64,000 bases of DNA, taken from contig CAIJTR010000109.1 in NCBI GenBank assembly GCA_903823665.1, positions 16,191 to 80,190 of the forward strand, written 5' to 3'. This DNA comes from an uncultured Rhodospirillales bacterium (GTDB lineage Bacteria > Pseudomonadota > Alphaproteobacteria > Acetobacterales > Acetobacteraceae). Shown here one piece after another: positions 40,354 through 49,302 of this stretch. The position numbers were made by a program, and so were the translations under genes. Position 1 is the first letter of the stretch, and every line of letters begins with the position of its first letter. The notes below the pieces were generated by a model. That model did not search any database, was not told the DNA's origin, and saw only the letters and a list, made by a program, of their open reading frames with translations.

Positions 40354-41771
40354 TAGAGCAATGGCCCCCACGCCGGCTCTGATCCATCCGTCGGAGTCGC
40401 AATCTGGCGTTCGTTGAACCCGGTGATGTCAATTGACACCAGCCGAGCCGAGAACCCGCTGCCCTTGTTGTCCCGCGCCGGGGTCTCGCGCCAGAACATG
40501 ATCACCCGGCCATTCGGCGCAAATGTCGGGCCTTCCACGTAAAAGCTCTCAGACAGGATGCGCTCGCCAGAGCCATCGGGCCGCATCACGCCAATGGAGA
40601 ACGTGCCGCCATTGATGCGGGTGAACGCAATCAAATCGCCGCGCGGGCTCCAAACCGGCGTCGCATACCGGCCACTGCCAAAGCTGATCCGCCGCGCCCC
40701 ACCGCCATCAGCCCCCATCAGATAAAGCTGCTGATCACCGCCACGATCGGAGTTGAACACAATCTGGCTGCCATCCGGGCTGAAGCACGGTGACACGTCG
40801 ATCGAGCCTGAATTGGTCAGACGGCTGGCACGACGGCTTCCAAGATCAACGCGGTAGATGTCGGCGTTGCCGTTTTGCGTTGTCTGCGAAAGCAACAGCG
40901 AGTTGCCATCCGGTGCGAATCGCGGCGACAGCGTGATACCGCCGAAATCGCCCAGCGGCGTCTGCCGACCCGAGCTCAGATCGAACAGATAAATCCGCGG
41001 ACGGCTGTTGGCGTAGCTCATGAACGCAATCTCATCGCGGGTCGGATGAAAGCGCGGGCTATGAGCCAACCAGGTGCCATCGGTCAGAAAGCGGTTGTTC
41101 TCGCCGTCCTGATCCATAATCGCCAATCGCCGCACGCGCCGATCACGCGGCCCGGTGCTGCCGATGTAGACCACCCGAGTGTCGAAATAACCCTTCTCAC
41201 CCAGCAGCCGCTCATAGATCACGTCAGATATGATGTGAGCCGTGCGCCGCCAGTTGGCGAGATCGGTGGTGTAGGCCGTCCCTTGGATCTGCGCGCCCTG
41301 CAGCACATCCCATAGTCGGAACTCCACGCGGATCTTGCCGCCACCCGCCTGCTCAACCCGCCCGGTTACCAGCGCCTGCGCGCCGATGCCCTTCCAGTTG
41401 TTGAAGTTAGGCACCTCGCCCTCTGGCCCGCCAATGAACCCCTTCGGATCAATCGCGCGAAACAGCCCGCAACGGGACAGATTGTTGGTGATCACCCCCG
41501 CAATATCCCGCCCCAACCGGCCCGCATCGCCATCCCCGCCCACCAGCGGCGGAATCGCCACCGGAATCGGGTCCGTGCGCGCACGGTCCACCACAATGGC
41601 CGAGTCGGCGGCCGAAGGAGCAGCGGACGGCGTAGCACCCGGCGTCTGGGCAAACGCATTCAAAGGCAGGAACGAAGCCGCCGCCCCCACCGCAAGCCCA
41701 CGCCGGCTGATGCTGAAGCCGGGATGAGCAAGATCAGGAAGCATCTCTGCGGGAATGATAGGCTTGGTCAT
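40353..41771 (-). CDS. tolB: Tol-Pal system beta-propeller protein TolB
   Basis: Periplasmic protein that links the TolA system to Pal. From ATG 41771 it has 472 residues. The signal sequence has an SRRGLAVGAAASFLPLNAFAQ stretch with paired arginines, so Tat export is possible although Sec is usual for TolB. The N-terminal domain (IPVAIPPLVGGDGD...DIAGVITNNLSRCGLFRAID) is followed by a six-bladed propeller with SPRFHPTRDEIAF, SPRFAPDGNSLL and SPCFSPDGSQIVF repeats. A GTG at 41816 is an alternative start. It ends at a long perfect hairpin. Confidence 0.95.
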   Translation of the reverse strand: MTKPIIPAEMLPDLAHPGFSISRRGLAVGAAASFLPLNAFAQTPGATPSAAPSAADSAIVVDRARTDPIPVAIPPLVGGDGDAGRLGRDIAGVITNNLSRCGLFRAIDPKGFIGGPEGEVPNFNNWKGIGAQALVTGRVEQAGGGKIRVEFRLWDVLQGAQIQGTAYTTDLANWRRTAHIISDVIYERLLGEKGYFDTRVVYIGSTGPRDRRVRRLAIMDQDGENNRFLTDGTWLAHSPRFHPTRDEIAFMSYANSRPRIYLFDLSSGRQTPLGDFGGITLSPRFAPDGNSLLLSQTTQNGNADIYRVDLGSRRASRLTNSGSIDVSPCFSPDGSQIVFNSDRGGDQQLYLMGADGGGARRISFGSGRYATPVWSPRGDLIAFTRINGGTFSIGVMRPDGSGERILSESFYVEGPTFAPNGRVIMFWRETPARDNKGSGFSARLVSIDITGFNERQIATPTDGSEPAWGPLL

Positions 41772-41822
41772 ATTGGGCACCCATTGGGTTCGAGGGTCAG
41801 GCGTTTTGCCTGTCACATAGCA

Positions 41823-42767
41823 TCAAGGCGAAAAGACGAACGTGAGTTTTTGGATAGCTCCAAGCTTATCCTGCGGCAGCGGCAAGGCTGAACAGCGCGG
41901 ATCAAGAATCGCCCGCCGTGCCCGCTCGAAGAACACCTTCAGGCGAAGATCGCTCGCCACCCGTCCAGCATCCTCAGCCGCAGGCTCCACAAGACGCGCA
42001 GTTCCGGTGGCATCCGTCGTCACCGTCAGCCGAACGCGCATCTTCTCCAGATCGAGCGCACCGGCATCCTTGGTCCAGCATTCCCGCACCCGGTCGCCAA
42101 TCGCACCGCGTTGCACAGCCGACAGCGTGTTGTTGATGTCCCCATTCGGGCTGCCCCCCGCCTTCGGCGCACCACCGGCGGACGGATTGGCCTTCGCCGT
42201 CGGCGGCTTGGTCTGCTGTTGCAGCGCCTTCAACTTCTCCAGCGTGTTGTTCAGCTCGTCACTCGGGGCCGGATTCTTCGTCACGTTCGGCTGTGACTGC
42301 TTGGTCGGAGGCGCCGGCGGCGGTGGCACCGGTGGGGGCGGCATAGGTGGCGGGGGCACCGGTGGCGGTGGTGTCGGCGGCGGTGGTGTCGGCGGGGGCG
42401 GAGGCGGCGGCGGCACGTTCGGCGCAGGAATCGTCTCATCCGGCGGCGGTGGCGGCGGGGGCGGCGGGGGCGGAGGTGGCGGCGGCGGCGGCGGCTCCTC
42501 CGGCTGCGGCTTCGGCGGTTCAGGTGCCGTCTGCTGCGCCGTGTTCACAGTGGGTTTCTCAGCCGGAGCAGGCACTTCCGCTGGTTTATCCGCCTTGATC
42601 GCCTTCTGCGGCGGCCCCGGCGCGTCCATCGTGATCTGAACCTCTTGCTCAGGCTCAGGCGGCTTCTCCGTCTCCGGCAACGTCACCACCAAAGCCGCCA
42701 GCAACAGCGCATGCACCAGCGCTGACACCCAAACGGTGCGTTGAAAGCGGGTTTCAAACAGACGCAA
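41823..42767 (-). CDS. tolA: TolA-like energy-transducing protein with polyproline linker
   Basis: Inner-membrane protein that carries TolQR proton-motive energy across the periplasm. A TM segment lies at about 11-30. Residues about 50-155 are extremely proline-rich, with an unbroken run of about 18 Pro near 92-109 and several PPPP-T/V/M repeats. The C-terminal domain (GDRVRECWTKDAGALDLEKMRVRLTV) fits TolA/TonB. The start is TTG 42767, eight bases after AAGGA; no ATG is available nearby. The 314-residue protein replaces the usual long helical domain with a polyproline rod, more like TonB. Its place between tolR and tolB identifies it as TolA. Confidence 0.9.
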   Translation of the reverse strand: MRLFETRFQRTVWVSALVHALLLAALVVTLPETEKPPEPEQEVQITMDAPGPPQKAIKADKPAEVPAPAEKPTVNTAQQTAPEPPKPQPEEPPPPPPPPPPPPPPPPPPDETIPAPNVPPPPPPPPTPPPPTPPPPVPPPPMPPPPVPPPPAPPTKQSQPNVTKNPAPSDELNNTLEKLKALQQQTKPPTAKANPSAGGAPKAGGSPNGDINNTLSAVQRGAIGDRVRECWTKDAGALDLEKMRVRLTVTTDATGTARLVEPAAEDAGRVASDLRLKVFFERARRAILDPRCSALPLPQDKLGAIQKLTFVFSP

Positions 42768-42778
42768 CGAAGCCGTCC

Positions 42779-43285
42779 TTACGGACGCGCCGCAGGTCGC
42801 GGAGCCGTGGGAGAGGGTGCCACCGGCGTGGTCGAAGCCTTCGCAGGATTGGCACCACCGGACGGATCACTCAGCAGCGCCATATGGGTAAAGCCGCCCT
42901 GGGTGATCACCGCCATCACCTCCAGCATCCGGCCATAGGAATTGCCCTTGTCACCGCGCACCAGGATCTTCTTGTCGGGATTGCCCTCAGAAATCGCCTT
43001 CAGCTTGCCCACGAGATCACCGACCTCAATCTGCTCCTCCTGCAGGAACACATCGCCCGCCGCATTCACCGAAACCGTCAGCGGCTTGTCATCCTGCGGG
43101 CTCGGAGCCGCCGCAGCCTTCGGCAAATCGACGTTTACCGCAGACGTGAGCAAAGGTGCCGTCACCATAAAGATGATCAGCAGCACCAGCATCACGTCCA
43201 CCATCGGTGTCACGTTGATCTCAGAAACAGGCCGGTAGCCCCTGCCCTTCCTGCCGCCACCGCCGCCGATCAATCCACCGGCCAT
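42779..43285 (-). CDS. tolR: TolR, biopolymer transport protein ExbD/TolR family
   Basis: Inner-membrane partner of TolQ; with it forms the proton channel that drives TolA. The 168 residues start MAGGLIGGGGGRKGRGYRPVSEINVTPMVDVMLVLLIIFMV, with the conserved Asp of the single TM helix (MVDVMLVLL). A periplasmic domain follows (VNVDLPKAAAA... DKKILVRGDKGNSYGRMLEVM). The Pro/Ala-rich tail is longer than usual. It lies three bases after tolQ and eleven before tolA. Confidence 0.96.
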   Translation of the reverse strand: MAGGLIGGGGGRKGRGYRPVSEINVTPMVDVMLVLLIIFMVTAPLLTSAVNVDLPKAAAAPSPQDDKPLTVSVNAAGDVFLQEEQIEVGDLVGKLKAISEGNPDKKILVRGDKGNSYGRMLEVMAVITQGGFTHMALLSDPSGGANPAKASTTPVAPSPTAPRPAARP

Positions 43286-43288
43286 CGC

Positions 43289-44008
43289 TCAGCTCCGCTC
43301 TTCGGATTGACGCGACAAAATCGCACCGAATTCAGTACCAAACCCCTCAAGCCGTCCGGCAAATCGCGCCAGGCTGGTGCCGATCATGTTGTAGGCCAGC
43401 ACCGCCGGAATAGCGGCCACCAGACCGATGGCGGTGGCAAACAGCGCCTCCGCAATGCCCGGCCCCACCGTGACCAAGCTCGTATTCTTCGCCGCTGAAA
43501 TCGCGGTGAAGGTGTGCATGATGCCCCACACCGTGCCGAACAAACCCACAAACGTCGCGGACGATCCAACCGAGGCAAGGAAGATCATCCACCGCTCCAG
43601 CCGGTCCATCTCCCGCTGAATGGTCACGTTCATCGCCCGGTCCACCCGATCCCGCACAAAGCTCGCCCGCAGATCCGTGCCAGACACGCGCAAGGACCTG
43701 CGCCATTCGCTCATCGCGGCACCGAACACGGCGGCCATCGGATGATCCGGCTTCTGGCCCTCATCCTCATAAAGCTCGTCCAGGCTGCCGCCCGACCAGA
43801 ACCGGTCCTCGAACGCATCAGCCGCCCGGTTCACCCGGCGCAGCGACGTCACCTTCTCGAAAACGATCGCCCACACCCACACCGAGGCGACCAGCAACAT
43901 GATAATGACAATCTTCACCACGATGTCGGCCTGCAGGAACAGGTCGGGGATCGACAGGTTGCCGATTGCGGCGGCTCCCAGATTGCTCGCGTCTACTGCC
44001 CGGTCCAC
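43289..44008 (-). CDS. tolQ: TolQ, MotA/TolQ/ExbB proton channel protein
   Basis: Three-TM inner-membrane protein of the Tol motor. The helices are at about 30-50 (VVKIVIIMLLVASVWVWAIVF), 140-165 (FLASVGSSATFVGLFGTVWGIMHTF) and 185-205 (EALFATAIGLVAAIPAVLAYN). The TM3 Thr/TVGPGIAEAL region is conserved. The start is GTG 44008, with GAGGAG about ten bases upstream. 239 residues. First of tolQRAB, three bases after ybgC. Confidence 0.97.
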   Translation of the reverse strand: MDRAVDASNLGAAAIGNLSIPDLFLQADIVVKIVIIMLLVASVWVWAIVFEKVTSLRRVNRAADAFEDRFWSGGSLDELYEDEGQKPDHPMAAVFGAAMSEWRRSLRVSGTDLRASFVRDRVDRAMNVTIQREMDRLERWMIFLASVGSSATFVGLFGTVWGIMHTFTAISAAKNTSLVTVGPGIAEALFATAIGLVAAIPAVLAYNMIGTSLARFAGRLEGFGTEFGAILSRQSEERS

Positions 44009-44011
44009 GTA

Positions 44012-44434
44012 TCAGCTCTCCTCGTGTTCAGCCCGTCGATACGCCAGCGCCTTGCGCCAACGTGGTGGAATGCGGCCCGGCTTGCCGGTGGCGGCATGAA
44101 CGCACACAACCTGAATGTCGATCTCGGCCACAATTGTGTCGCCACGAAGGACGCTCTGCCGCAAATCCAGCGACGCCCCGCGAATCAGCGTGGGAGTCGT
44201 GAGAATCGTCAGCGAATCGTCAATCCGCGCGGGAGCCAGATAGTCCATTTTGACGCGCCGCACCATGAACATCAGTCCATGTAGCTCCACCAGCTCCGAA
44301 TGCGGCGCTCCCGCCTCCCGCAACGCCTCGGTTCGGGCGCGTTCGGCAAAGCGAAGATAATTCGCATGATAAACCACACCGCCCGCGTCGGTGTCCTCGT
44401 AGTAGATACGAATCGGGAATCGATGGGCGTTCAC
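44012..44434 (-). CDS. ybgC: Tol-Pal-associated acyl-CoA thioesterase YbgC
   Basis: Hotdog-fold thioesterase of the 4-hydroxybenzoyl-CoA thioesterase family, cleaving short or medium acyl-CoA in the cytoplasm; its link to Tol is mainly genetic. The catalytic Asp lies in [26 protein letters not shown]. The start is GTG 44434, which overlaps the ruvB stop (GTGA). 140 residues, normal length. It joins the ruv genes to the tol cluster in one unit. Confidence 0.95.
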   Translation of the reverse strand: MNAHRFPIRIYYEDTDAGGVVYHANYLRFAERARTEALREAGAPHSELVELHGLMFMVRRVKMDYLAPARIDDSLTILTTPTLIRGASLDLRQSVLRGDTIVAEIDIQVVCVHAATGKPGRIPPRWRKALAYRRAEHEES

Positions 44435-45480
44435 TCGGCCTCCAAATCCAGCATCGGCTGCACGCCCGGCGGCGGAGTCAGCCCCAAATGCCGCCAGCCG
44501 CGCTCACCCAGCATTCGCCCCCGGCTGGTGCGCAAAATCAGCCCCTCCTGAATGAGATAGGGCTCGATCACATCCTCAAGCGTATCGCGCGCCTCAGCGA
44601 GTGCGGCAGCCAGCGTCTCAACACCGACGGGACCACCGCCATGATGCTCGGCCATCCGCTTCAGATAGCGCCGGTCCATCGCATCCAGCCCGATCGGGTC
44701 CACCTCAAGCCGCAACAGCGCGGCATTCGCCAGCCCGCGATCCACAATCGGGCTGCCCTGCACCAGCGCGAAATCCCGCACCCGCCGCAGCAGCCGCCCG
44801 GCAATACGAGGCGTCCCGCGCGACCGCTTGGCAATCTCCTCCGCCCCGTCCGAGCCAAGTGCGAACCCCAGCTTGTCAGCGCCCCGCGCCACAATCAGCT
44901 GCAATTCCGCCGGTGTGTAGAAGATCAGCCGCAACGGAATGCCAAACCGGTCCCGCAAAGGTGTGGCCAGCAACCCCGCCCGCGTCGTCGCCCCCACCAG
45001 CGTGAACGGGGCCAGATCAATCCGCACCGAGCGCGCCGCCGGGCCTTCGCCGATGATCAGATCAAGCTGAAAATCCTCCATCGCCGGATAAAGAATTTCC
45101 TCAATCGCCGGCTGCAACCGATGAATTTCATCAATGAACAGCACATCGCGCGGCTGCAGATTGGTTAAAATCGCAGCCAAATCCCCGGCCCGCTGAATGA
45201 CCGGGCCAGATGTCGCCCGAAACCCCACCCCCAGCTCGCGCGCCACAATCTGCGCCAGCGTCGTCTTGCCCAAACCCGGCGGCCCATGCAGCAACACATG
45301 ATCCATCGCCTCACCCCGCGCCTTCGCGGCCTGGATGAAGATCGACAAATTCTCCCGCGACGCCTTCTGCCCGGTGAAATCCGCCAAAGTCTGCGGCCGA
45401 AGTGTGGCCTCCGCCGCGTCCTCATCCGTGCGCTGTGCCGTGATCGGACGATCCCCATCCTTGTCGAACGGGTCGCTCAT
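44431..45480 (-). CDS. ruvB: Holliday junction branch migration helicase RuvB
   Basis: AAA+ ATPase motor that drives branch migration at Holliday junctions with RuvA. The 349 residues have Walker [17 protein letters not shown], Walker [11 protein letters not shown], the sensor region [25 protein letters not shown] and the arginine-containing [20 protein letters not shown] of the winged helix. The start ATG 45480 overlaps the ruvA stop (ATGA). Confidence 0.98.
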   Translation of the reverse strand: MSDPFDKDGDRPITAQRTDEDAAEATLRPQTLADFTGQKASRENLSIFIQAAKARGEAMDHVLLHGPPGLGKTTLAQIVARELGVGFRATSGPVIQRAGDLAAILTNLQPRDVLFIDEIHRLQPAIEEILYPAMEDFQLDLIIGEGPAARSVRIDLAPFTLVGATTRAGLLATPLRDRFGIPLRLIFYTPAELQLIVARGADKLGFALGSDGAEEIAKRSRGTPRIAGRLLRRVRDFALVQGSPIVDRGLANAALLRLEVDPIGLDAMDRRYLKRMAEHHGGGPVGVETLAAALAEARDTLEDVIEPYLIQEGLILRTSRGRMLGERGWRHLGLTPPPGVQPMLDLEAE

Positions 45481-46076
45481 CGCGCGAGTTCCTTCAACCC
45501 GTCGCGGATCAGCGTATCAAGCGTCGCCGCATCACCCTGTTTCTCAACGATCTTGGCCACCGCCGCCACCACCTCAGCCCGCCGATAGCCAAGATTGACC
45601 AACGCCGAAATCGCATCCGATTCCGGCCCGGCCGAAGGCGGTAGCACCGGCGAAAACCCCACGCCCACCGGCATCCCGCCTGCCTTCTCGCGCAACTCCG
45701 TCAGCAGCCGGATCGCAAGCTTTGCCCCAACCCCTGCCGCCCGCGTCAGCGCGCCACGATCCCCCGCCTGAATCGCCGCAATCAAATCCCGAGGGCTCAA
45801 CGCCGACAGAATATTCAGCCCCACCCGAGCGCCCACGCCCTGCACGGTCGTCAGCAGCCGGAACCACTCCCGCTCCGCACTGTCGGCAAATCCATACAGT
45901 GTGATTGCATCCTCACGCACCTGCATTTCCGTCAAAATCAACGCAATGGCGGGCGGTGCTGGCAAAGCAGCCAAGGTCCGCGTCGAGGCATGCACGAGGT
46001 AGCCGACCCCGGCCACATCCACCACACAGCGATCCGCCTCCAGCAAAACCACACGACCTGACAACTGAGCGATCAC
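45477..46076 (-). CDS. ruvA: Holliday junction DNA helicase RuvA
   Basis: Tetrameric protein that holds the four-way junction for RuvB. Start GTG 46076 overlaps the ruvC stop (GTGA), with GGAAGG seven bases upstream. The protein of 199 residues begins [28 protein letters not shown] (OB fold). The helix-hairpin-helix region is [16 protein letters not shown] and [20 protein letters not shown], and a C-terminal domain III follows ([20 protein letters not shown]). Confidence 0.97.
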   Translation of the reverse strand: MIAQLSGRVVLLEADRCVVDVAGVGYLVHASTRTLAALPAPPAIALILTEMQVREDAITLYGFADSAEREWFRLLTTVQGVGARVGLNILSALSPRDLIAAIQAGDRGALTRAAGVGAKLAIRLLTELREKAGGMPVGVGFSPVLPPSAGPESDAISALVNLGYRRAEVVAAVAKIVEKQGDAATLDTLIRDGLKELAR

Positions 46077-46579
46077 GCCATCACCTTCCCAGCCGCCCAC
46101 GCCGTCCGGCTCGCACGGTGATGGGCATGACAAATCGCCACCGCCAGCGCATCCGCCGCGTCCGCCCGCTTCAGCGTCGCCCCCGGCAGCAAGCGCCGCA
46201 CCATCACGCCCACCTGATCCTTGTCCGCACCGCCAGTGCCCACCACCGCCAGCTTCACCGTCTTGGCCCCGTATTCGGCCACCGAAATCCCAGCCAACGC
46301 CGGCACCAGCAGCGCCACCGCCCGCGCATAGCCTAGCTTCAACGTCGAGGAGCCGCTGCGGTTCACATACGTCTCCTCCACCGCCGCCTCATCCGGCTTA
46401 TGCTCGGCAATCAGCTTCGTCAGCGCGTAATGCAGCGCGCACAGCCGCAACGGCACCGAATCATCGCCATCCGTCGCAATCACCCCATCCGCCACATGCT
46501 TCAGCCGATTGCCCTGGCTCTCCACCAGCCCCCAGCCAGTGAACCGCAGACCGGGATCGATGCCGAGGAGGAGCGCCAT
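46073..46579 (-). CDS. ruvC: Crossover junction endodeoxyribonuclease RuvC
   Basis: Resolves Holliday junctions by paired nicking. The 168 residues include the catalytic acidic residues in LLGIDPGLRFTGWGLVE (first Asp), AAVEETYVNRSGSSTLKLG (Glu) and the C-terminal ADAADALAVAICHAHH (two Asp). It leads the minus-strand ruvC-ruvA-ruvB-ybgC-tolQ unit. A palindromic repeat (46592-46685) separates it from yebC. Confidence 0.97.
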   Translation of the reverse strand: MALLLGIDPGLRFTGWGLVESQGNRLKHVADGVIATDGDDSVPLRLCALHYALTKLIAEHKPDEAAVEETYVNRSGSSTLKLGYARAVALLVPALAGISVAEYGAKTVKLAVVGTGGADKDQVGVMVRRLLPGATLKRADAADALAVAICHAHHRASRTAWAAGKVMA

Positions 46580-46591
46580 TCAAAAATAACC

Positions 46592-46685
46592 CGTCATTGC
46601 GAGGAGCGCTTGCGACGTGGCAATCCAGGAGCCATGCCGCGCGACTCTGGATTGCCACGACCCCAAGCAGGGCCTCGCAATGACG
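46592..46685. repeat. Nested palindromic repeat, copy 3
   Basis: Outer arms CGTCATTGCGAGG (46592-46604) and CCTCGCAATGACG (46673-46685) are perfect. Inner arms GTGGCAATCCAG and CTGGATTGCCAC are present. It lies between the yebC stop and the ruvC start, both on the minus strand, and may end the yebC transcript. Confidence 0.93.
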
Positions 46686-46695
46686 AAGTTCACGT

Positions 46696-47445
46696 TCAAG
46701 CCGACAACTTCGCCATCACGGCCTCGGGAATGTCGAAATTCGCATATACGTTCTGCACGTCGTCATGATCCTCCAACGTGTCGAGCAGCTTCATCAGCGT
46801 GGCAGCCTTCTCCTCATCCAGCGTCACGCTGGTGGAGGGCCGCCAATCCAGCTTCGCCTCCGCCGGAGCCCCAAACCGAGCTTCAAGCGCGTCCCGAACC
46901 GCAAAGAAATCCTCGACCGAGGTGGTGATCTCATGCCCGTCCGGCCCGCTCTCGGCGTTATCCGCCCCCGCCTCGATCGCCGCTTCCAAAACCGCGTCCT
47001 CACTGCCCACCACAGCGGGATAGTGGATCACACCGAGCCGTGAGAACATAAAAGAAACGGAATTCGTCTCCCCCAGCGCCCCGCCGGACTTATTAAACGC
47101 CGTCCGCACGTCCGATGCCGTCCGGTTGCGATTATCGGTCAGCGTCTCCACGATCACCGCCACCCCCGCCGGGCCATAGCCCTCGTAGCGAACCTCCACG
47201 TAATCATCGCTGCCCGCAGCACCGGATGCCTTCTTGATCGCCCGCTCGATGGTGTCGCGCGGCATGTTCATCTGCCGCGCCTCCGTCACCGCGGCACGCA
47301 GCCGTGGATTGAACGCTGGGTCCGGCAGACCCTGCTTCGCCGCCACCGTGATTTCACGAATAATCTTGCCGAACATCCGGCCCCGCTTGGCGTCCTGCGC
47401 GCCCTTGCGGTGCATGATGTTCTTGAATTGGCTATGACCTGCCAT
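46696..47445 (-). CDS. YebC/PmpR family DNA-binding/translation factor
   Basis: Conserved protein of 249 residues starting [39 protein letters not shown], the family hallmark. YebC-type proteins were named as transcription regulators; YebC2 members help ribosomes through polyproline. That may matter here because the window encodes a TolA with about 18 consecutive prolines. Other motifs are [15 protein letters not shown] and [14 protein letters not shown]. It lies upstream of the ruv genes in the usual yebC-ruvCAB order. Confidence 0.95.
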   Translation of the reverse strand: MAGHSQFKNIMHRKGAQDAKRGRMFGKIIREITVAAKQGLPDPAFNPRLRAAVTEARQMNMPRDTIERAIKKASGAAGSDDYVEVRYEGYGPAGVAVIVETLTDNRNRTASDVRTAFNKSGGALGETNSVSFMFSRLGVIHYPAVVGSEDAVLEAAIEAGADNAESGPDGHEITTSVEDFFAVRDALEARFGAPAEAKLDWRPSTSVTLDEEKAATLMKLLDTLEDHDDVQNVYANFDIPEAVMAKLSA

Positions 47446-47455
47446 ATCCGTCGCC

Positions 47456-47971
47456 TCAGCCGCGATTGAATTTCAAAGACAATGCCCAGGCCAACGCCGC
47501 CTTCACCGCGTCACCCAGCAGAAACGGCACCACGCCCAGCGTGATCGCCTTATCGACACCGATCAGATGGCCCAGCCAGCCAGCACCGAGCGTGTAGATC
47601 GCCACAGTTCCCAGCAGCATCGCCCAAGCCCGCTCAGACGCCGTGCGAGCCAGCCCCACGATTCCAACCGCCACCAGCATGCCCACCAGATAACCAGCCG
47701 TTGGCCCGATCAGCACAGCAGGCCCCGCGCCCGAGGCAAACACCGGCAGCCCAAGCAAGCCCTCAACGAGATAGGCCACCATCGCGGCCAAACCCAGCCG
47801 CCAGCCGCAACATGCGCCAATCGCCAGAACCGCGCCGGTCTGCAGCGTCATCGGCACCGGCCAGAACGGCACGCTGATATGCGCGCTCGCCGCGATGATC
47901 GCGCTGAGCAGCAAAGTTTGGGCAGCCAGAGTAACCCCACGCACAGGGTGGCTTGCAACAGCAACCTGCAT
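47456..47971 (-). CDS. bioY: Biotin transporter BioY
   Basis: Substrate-capture membrane protein of ECF-type biotin import, with about six hydrophobic spans in 171 residues. BioY signatures are [47 protein letters not shown] and [14 protein letters not shown] 47971 lies six bases after AAGGAA; a GTG six bases upstream is less well placed. No bioM/bioN energy genes adjoin it, so it works alone or with an ECF module elsewhere. It sits between yebC and a repeat/GIY-YIG pair, within a block whose other genes are housekeeping. Confidence 0.95.
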   Translation of the reverse strand: MQVAVASHPVRGVTLAAQTLLLSAIIAASAHISVPFWPVPMTLQTGAVLAIGACCGWRLGLAAMVAYLVEGLLGLPVFASGAGPAVLIGPTAGYLVGMLVAVGIVGLARTASERAWAMLLGTVAIYTLGAGWLGHLIGVDKAITLGVVPFLLGDAVKAALAWALSLKFNRG

Positions 47972-48011
47972 AAACACTTCCTTTGTTCCGAAACCAGCTT
48001 CCCGCCAATCT

Positions 48012-48117
48012 CGTCATTGCGAGGCCCCGCTTGGGGCTGTGGCAATCCAGAGCCACACGACCGAATCTCGCCGGGCCGCTCTGGATTGCCACGGCGCTCG
48101 CGCGCCTCGCAATGACG
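48012..48117. repeat. Nested palindromic repeat, copy 4
   Basis: Outer arms CGTCATTGCGAGG (48012-48024) and CCTCGCAATGACG (48105-48117) are perfect, and inner arms TGGCAATCCAGAG and CTCTGGATTGCCA are also present. It lies 61 bases before the GIY-YIG gene and 41 bases upstream of the bioY start. At 106 bp it is the longest of the five copies. Confidence 0.93.
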
Positions 48118-48177
48118 GTGTTAGGGGGATGACCGGACTTGCATCGTGCCTAATCGCTTACGGCATGATCGGGCAAT

Positions 48178-48465
48178 ATGAAACAGCCCGCGATCTACCT
48201 CCTGGCCAGTGAGCGCAACGGAACGCTCTATGCGGGCGTGACATCGAACCTCATTCAGCGCGTCTGGGAGCATCGTTCTGGTGCGACACCCGGCTTTGCC
48301 ACTCAATATCGCTGCAATCGCCTTGTGTATTTCGAACTGTTCGAGGACATGAACACCGCGATCACGCGCGAAAAACAAATCAAAAGCTGGTCCCGCAAAC
48401 GTAAGCTTGCCCTTATCGAAGCGGTCAATCCGCGCTGGTTCGATCTCTACGACGATCTGCTCTGA
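48178..48465 (+). CDS. Small GIY-YIG nuclease family protein
   Basis: 95-residue single-domain protein of the GIY-YIG superfamily (COG2827 type). Motif one is IYLLAS (Tyr7), motif two LYAGVTSNLIQRVWEH (Tyr18, Gly20, Arg28). The metal-binding Glu region is AITREKQIKSWSRKRKLALIE (Glu65), and NPRWFDLY ends the protein. These residues suggest an active endonuclease, but no DNA-binding domain is attached. No clear Shine-Dalgarno precedes ATG 48178. It is the only plus-strand gene between 32.1 and 50.6 kb and adjoins a nested palindrome. The role is unknown; repeat mobilisation or DNA repair are possibilities. Confidence 0.88.
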   Translation: MKQPAIYLLASERNGTLYAGVTSNLIQRVWEHRSGATPGFATQYRCNRLVYFELFEDMNTAITREKQIKSWSRKRKLALIEAVNPRWFDLYDDLL

Positions 48466-48484
48466 CCCATTCATCGCAAGCCCC

Positions 48485-49300
48485 TTACCCGACCGGCATC
48501 GCCTGTGAAAGCCGACCGCCCTGGCGCACCGGCTCCACCCGAACGGCAAGCCCGGTCGCGTCATCGGTCTCGACGAACAATCCGCACAACGTCACCGGCC
48601 CATCCGCCGGGGCCAGCCGATCGCCCGGCATTTTGCGCCAGAACCGCGCCGCGGCACCCTCTTTGGCCATGCCGATCACACTGTCATAATCGCCGCACAT
48701 CCCGGCATCGGACTGAAACGCCGTGCCCCCCGGCAAAATCTGATGATCCGCCGACGGGCAATGCGTGTGCGTGCCCACAATCAGGCTCGCCTGACCATCA
48801 AAGCTATGGCCGAACGCCATCTTCTCACTCGTCGCCTCACCATGAAAATCAATCACGGCGGCCGAAATCGTCGTGCCCAGCTTGTGCTTTGAAAGTTCCA
48901 CCGCCGTCGCGCGGAACGGGCAATCCAGCGGGTCCATAAACAACCGGCCCATCGCGTTCACCACCAGCGCCCGCCGCCCGCCCTGCAGCGTCACCACCAC
49001 ACTGCCCGCCCCCGGCGTTCCCGGCGGAAAGTTCAGCGGCCGGATCAGGCGCGGATGATCATTGATATAAGCCGCCAGTTCCTTGCGATCCCACGCATGA
49101 TTGCCCAGCGTGATCACATCCGCCCCCGCCGCGAACAGAGACTCCGCCATATCCGGTGCCAGCCCAAACCCGTGCGAGGCGTTCTCACCATTGATGATCG
49201 CCAAATCGATCCGCAGCTTCTCGCGCAGACCCGGCAACTGCGCACACGCGGTTTCACGCCCGGCTCTGCCGATGACGTCGCCCAGAAACAAAATTCGCAT
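48485..49300 (-). CDS. TIGR00282 family metallophosphoesterase (YmdB type)
   Basis: Dinuclear-metal phosphoesterase; the Bacillus relative YmdB cleaves cyclic nucleotides. The 271 residues have the metal motifs MRILFLGDVIGRAGRE, IINGENASHGFG, ITLGNHAWDRKEL, AVIDFHGEATSEK and IVGTHTHCPSADHQIL. It lies two bases after fau and is probably cotranscribed with it. Function in alphaproteobacteria is not established. Confidence 0.93.
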   Translation of the reverse strand: MRILFLGDVIGRAGRETACAQLPGLREKLRIDLAIINGENASHGFGLAPDMAESLFAAGADVITLGNHAWDRKELAAYINDHPRLIRPLNFPPGTPGAGSVVVTLQGGRRALVVNAMGRLFMDPLDCPFRATAVELSKHKLGTTISAAVIDFHGEATSEKMAFGHSFDGQASLIVGTHTHCPSADHQILPGGTAFQSDAGMCGDYDSVIGMAKEGAAARFWRKMPGDRLAPADGPVTLCGLFVETDDATGLAVRVEPVRQGGRLSQAMPVG

Positions 49301-49302
49301 CG

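Noticed and set aside
41842..42639. A glycine-rich 265-codon frame on the plus strand
   Set aside because: It is the complement of the polyproline coding region of tolA (GGC/GGT against CCG/CCA), not an independent Gly-rich protein.
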